Below, piece by piece: positions 5,131 to 5,141 of a DNA stretch of 5,141 nt. This DNA is from an uncultured Treponema sp. (lineage in GTDB: Bacteria; Spirochaetota; Spirochaetia; Treponematales; Treponemataceae). Location of the stretch: assembly GCA_937923945.1 (NCBI GenBank), contig CALDWC010000191.1, positions 1 through 5,141 on the forward strand, read 5' to 3'. Each line of letters starts with the position of its first letter. Positions within the stretch are counted from its first letter, which is position 1. A program made the translations under genes and the position numbers. The notes beneath the pieces are model-generated. The model saw only the letters and a program-made list of their open reading frames with translations, did not search any database and had not been told where the DNA came from.

Positions 5131-5141
5131 AATTGTTTCTC

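Noticed and set aside
1..5141. CRISPR array, tRNA, rRNA, prophage or toxin-antitoxin genes
   Set aside because: There are no regularly spaced repeats, no cloverleaf, and no unexplained conserved coding stretch anywhere in the window.

Overview
The window looks like chromosomal DNA from an anaerobic, butyrate-type fermenting bacterium, most probably a host-associated Treponema (Spirochaetota). This is an inference from three things: the clostridial-type butyryl-CoA dehydrogenase/EtfBA set, a prokaryotic non-haem ferritin, and a small treponeme-style outer-membrane beta-barrel. All five genes have strong Shine-Dalgarno sites (GGAGG or AAGGAGA type) and the promoters are of sigma-70 type. The species cannot be fixed from sequence reading alone.

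Layout. Bases 1-351 hold no gene. They contain small hairpins, a 12-bp inverted repeat with a long loop, a dyad that looks like an operator, and the promoter of the first gene. Bases 352-1017 (+) encode a 221-residue secreted protein with the pattern of an 8-stranded outer-membrane barrel. A perfect 18-bp hairpin at 1054-1093 serves as a two-way terminator between this gene and the convergent ferritin gene (1112-1603, -). Bases 1604-1883 hold the ferritin promoter and a run of three strong hairpins that close the operon to the right.

Bases 1884-4902 (-) are a tight three-gene operon transcribed right to left: acyl-CoA (butyryl-CoA) dehydrogenase, then etfB, then etfA, with gaps of only 21 and 16 bases. 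A promoter with a perfect TTGACA -35 box lies at 4928-4956. The remaining right end (4957-5141) is AT-rich, has no gene, and carries a 45-base palindromic element.

How the genes work together. The dehydrogenase and the EtfAB heterodimer are expected to form one flavoprotein complex that reduces crotonyl-CoA to butyryl-CoA. EtfB carries the DGDTAQVGP-type loop seen in FAD-binding, electron-bifurcating Etfs, so the complex probably couples NADH oxidation to both crotonyl-CoA and ferredoxin reduction. The other pathway genes (thiolase, hydroxybutyryl-CoA dehydrogenase, crotonase) are not in the window. Ferritin has its own promoter and is a separate unit. I found no evidence for a novel defence, mobile or RNA-guided system. 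The points worth a second look are mostly regulatory and structural elements in the gaps.
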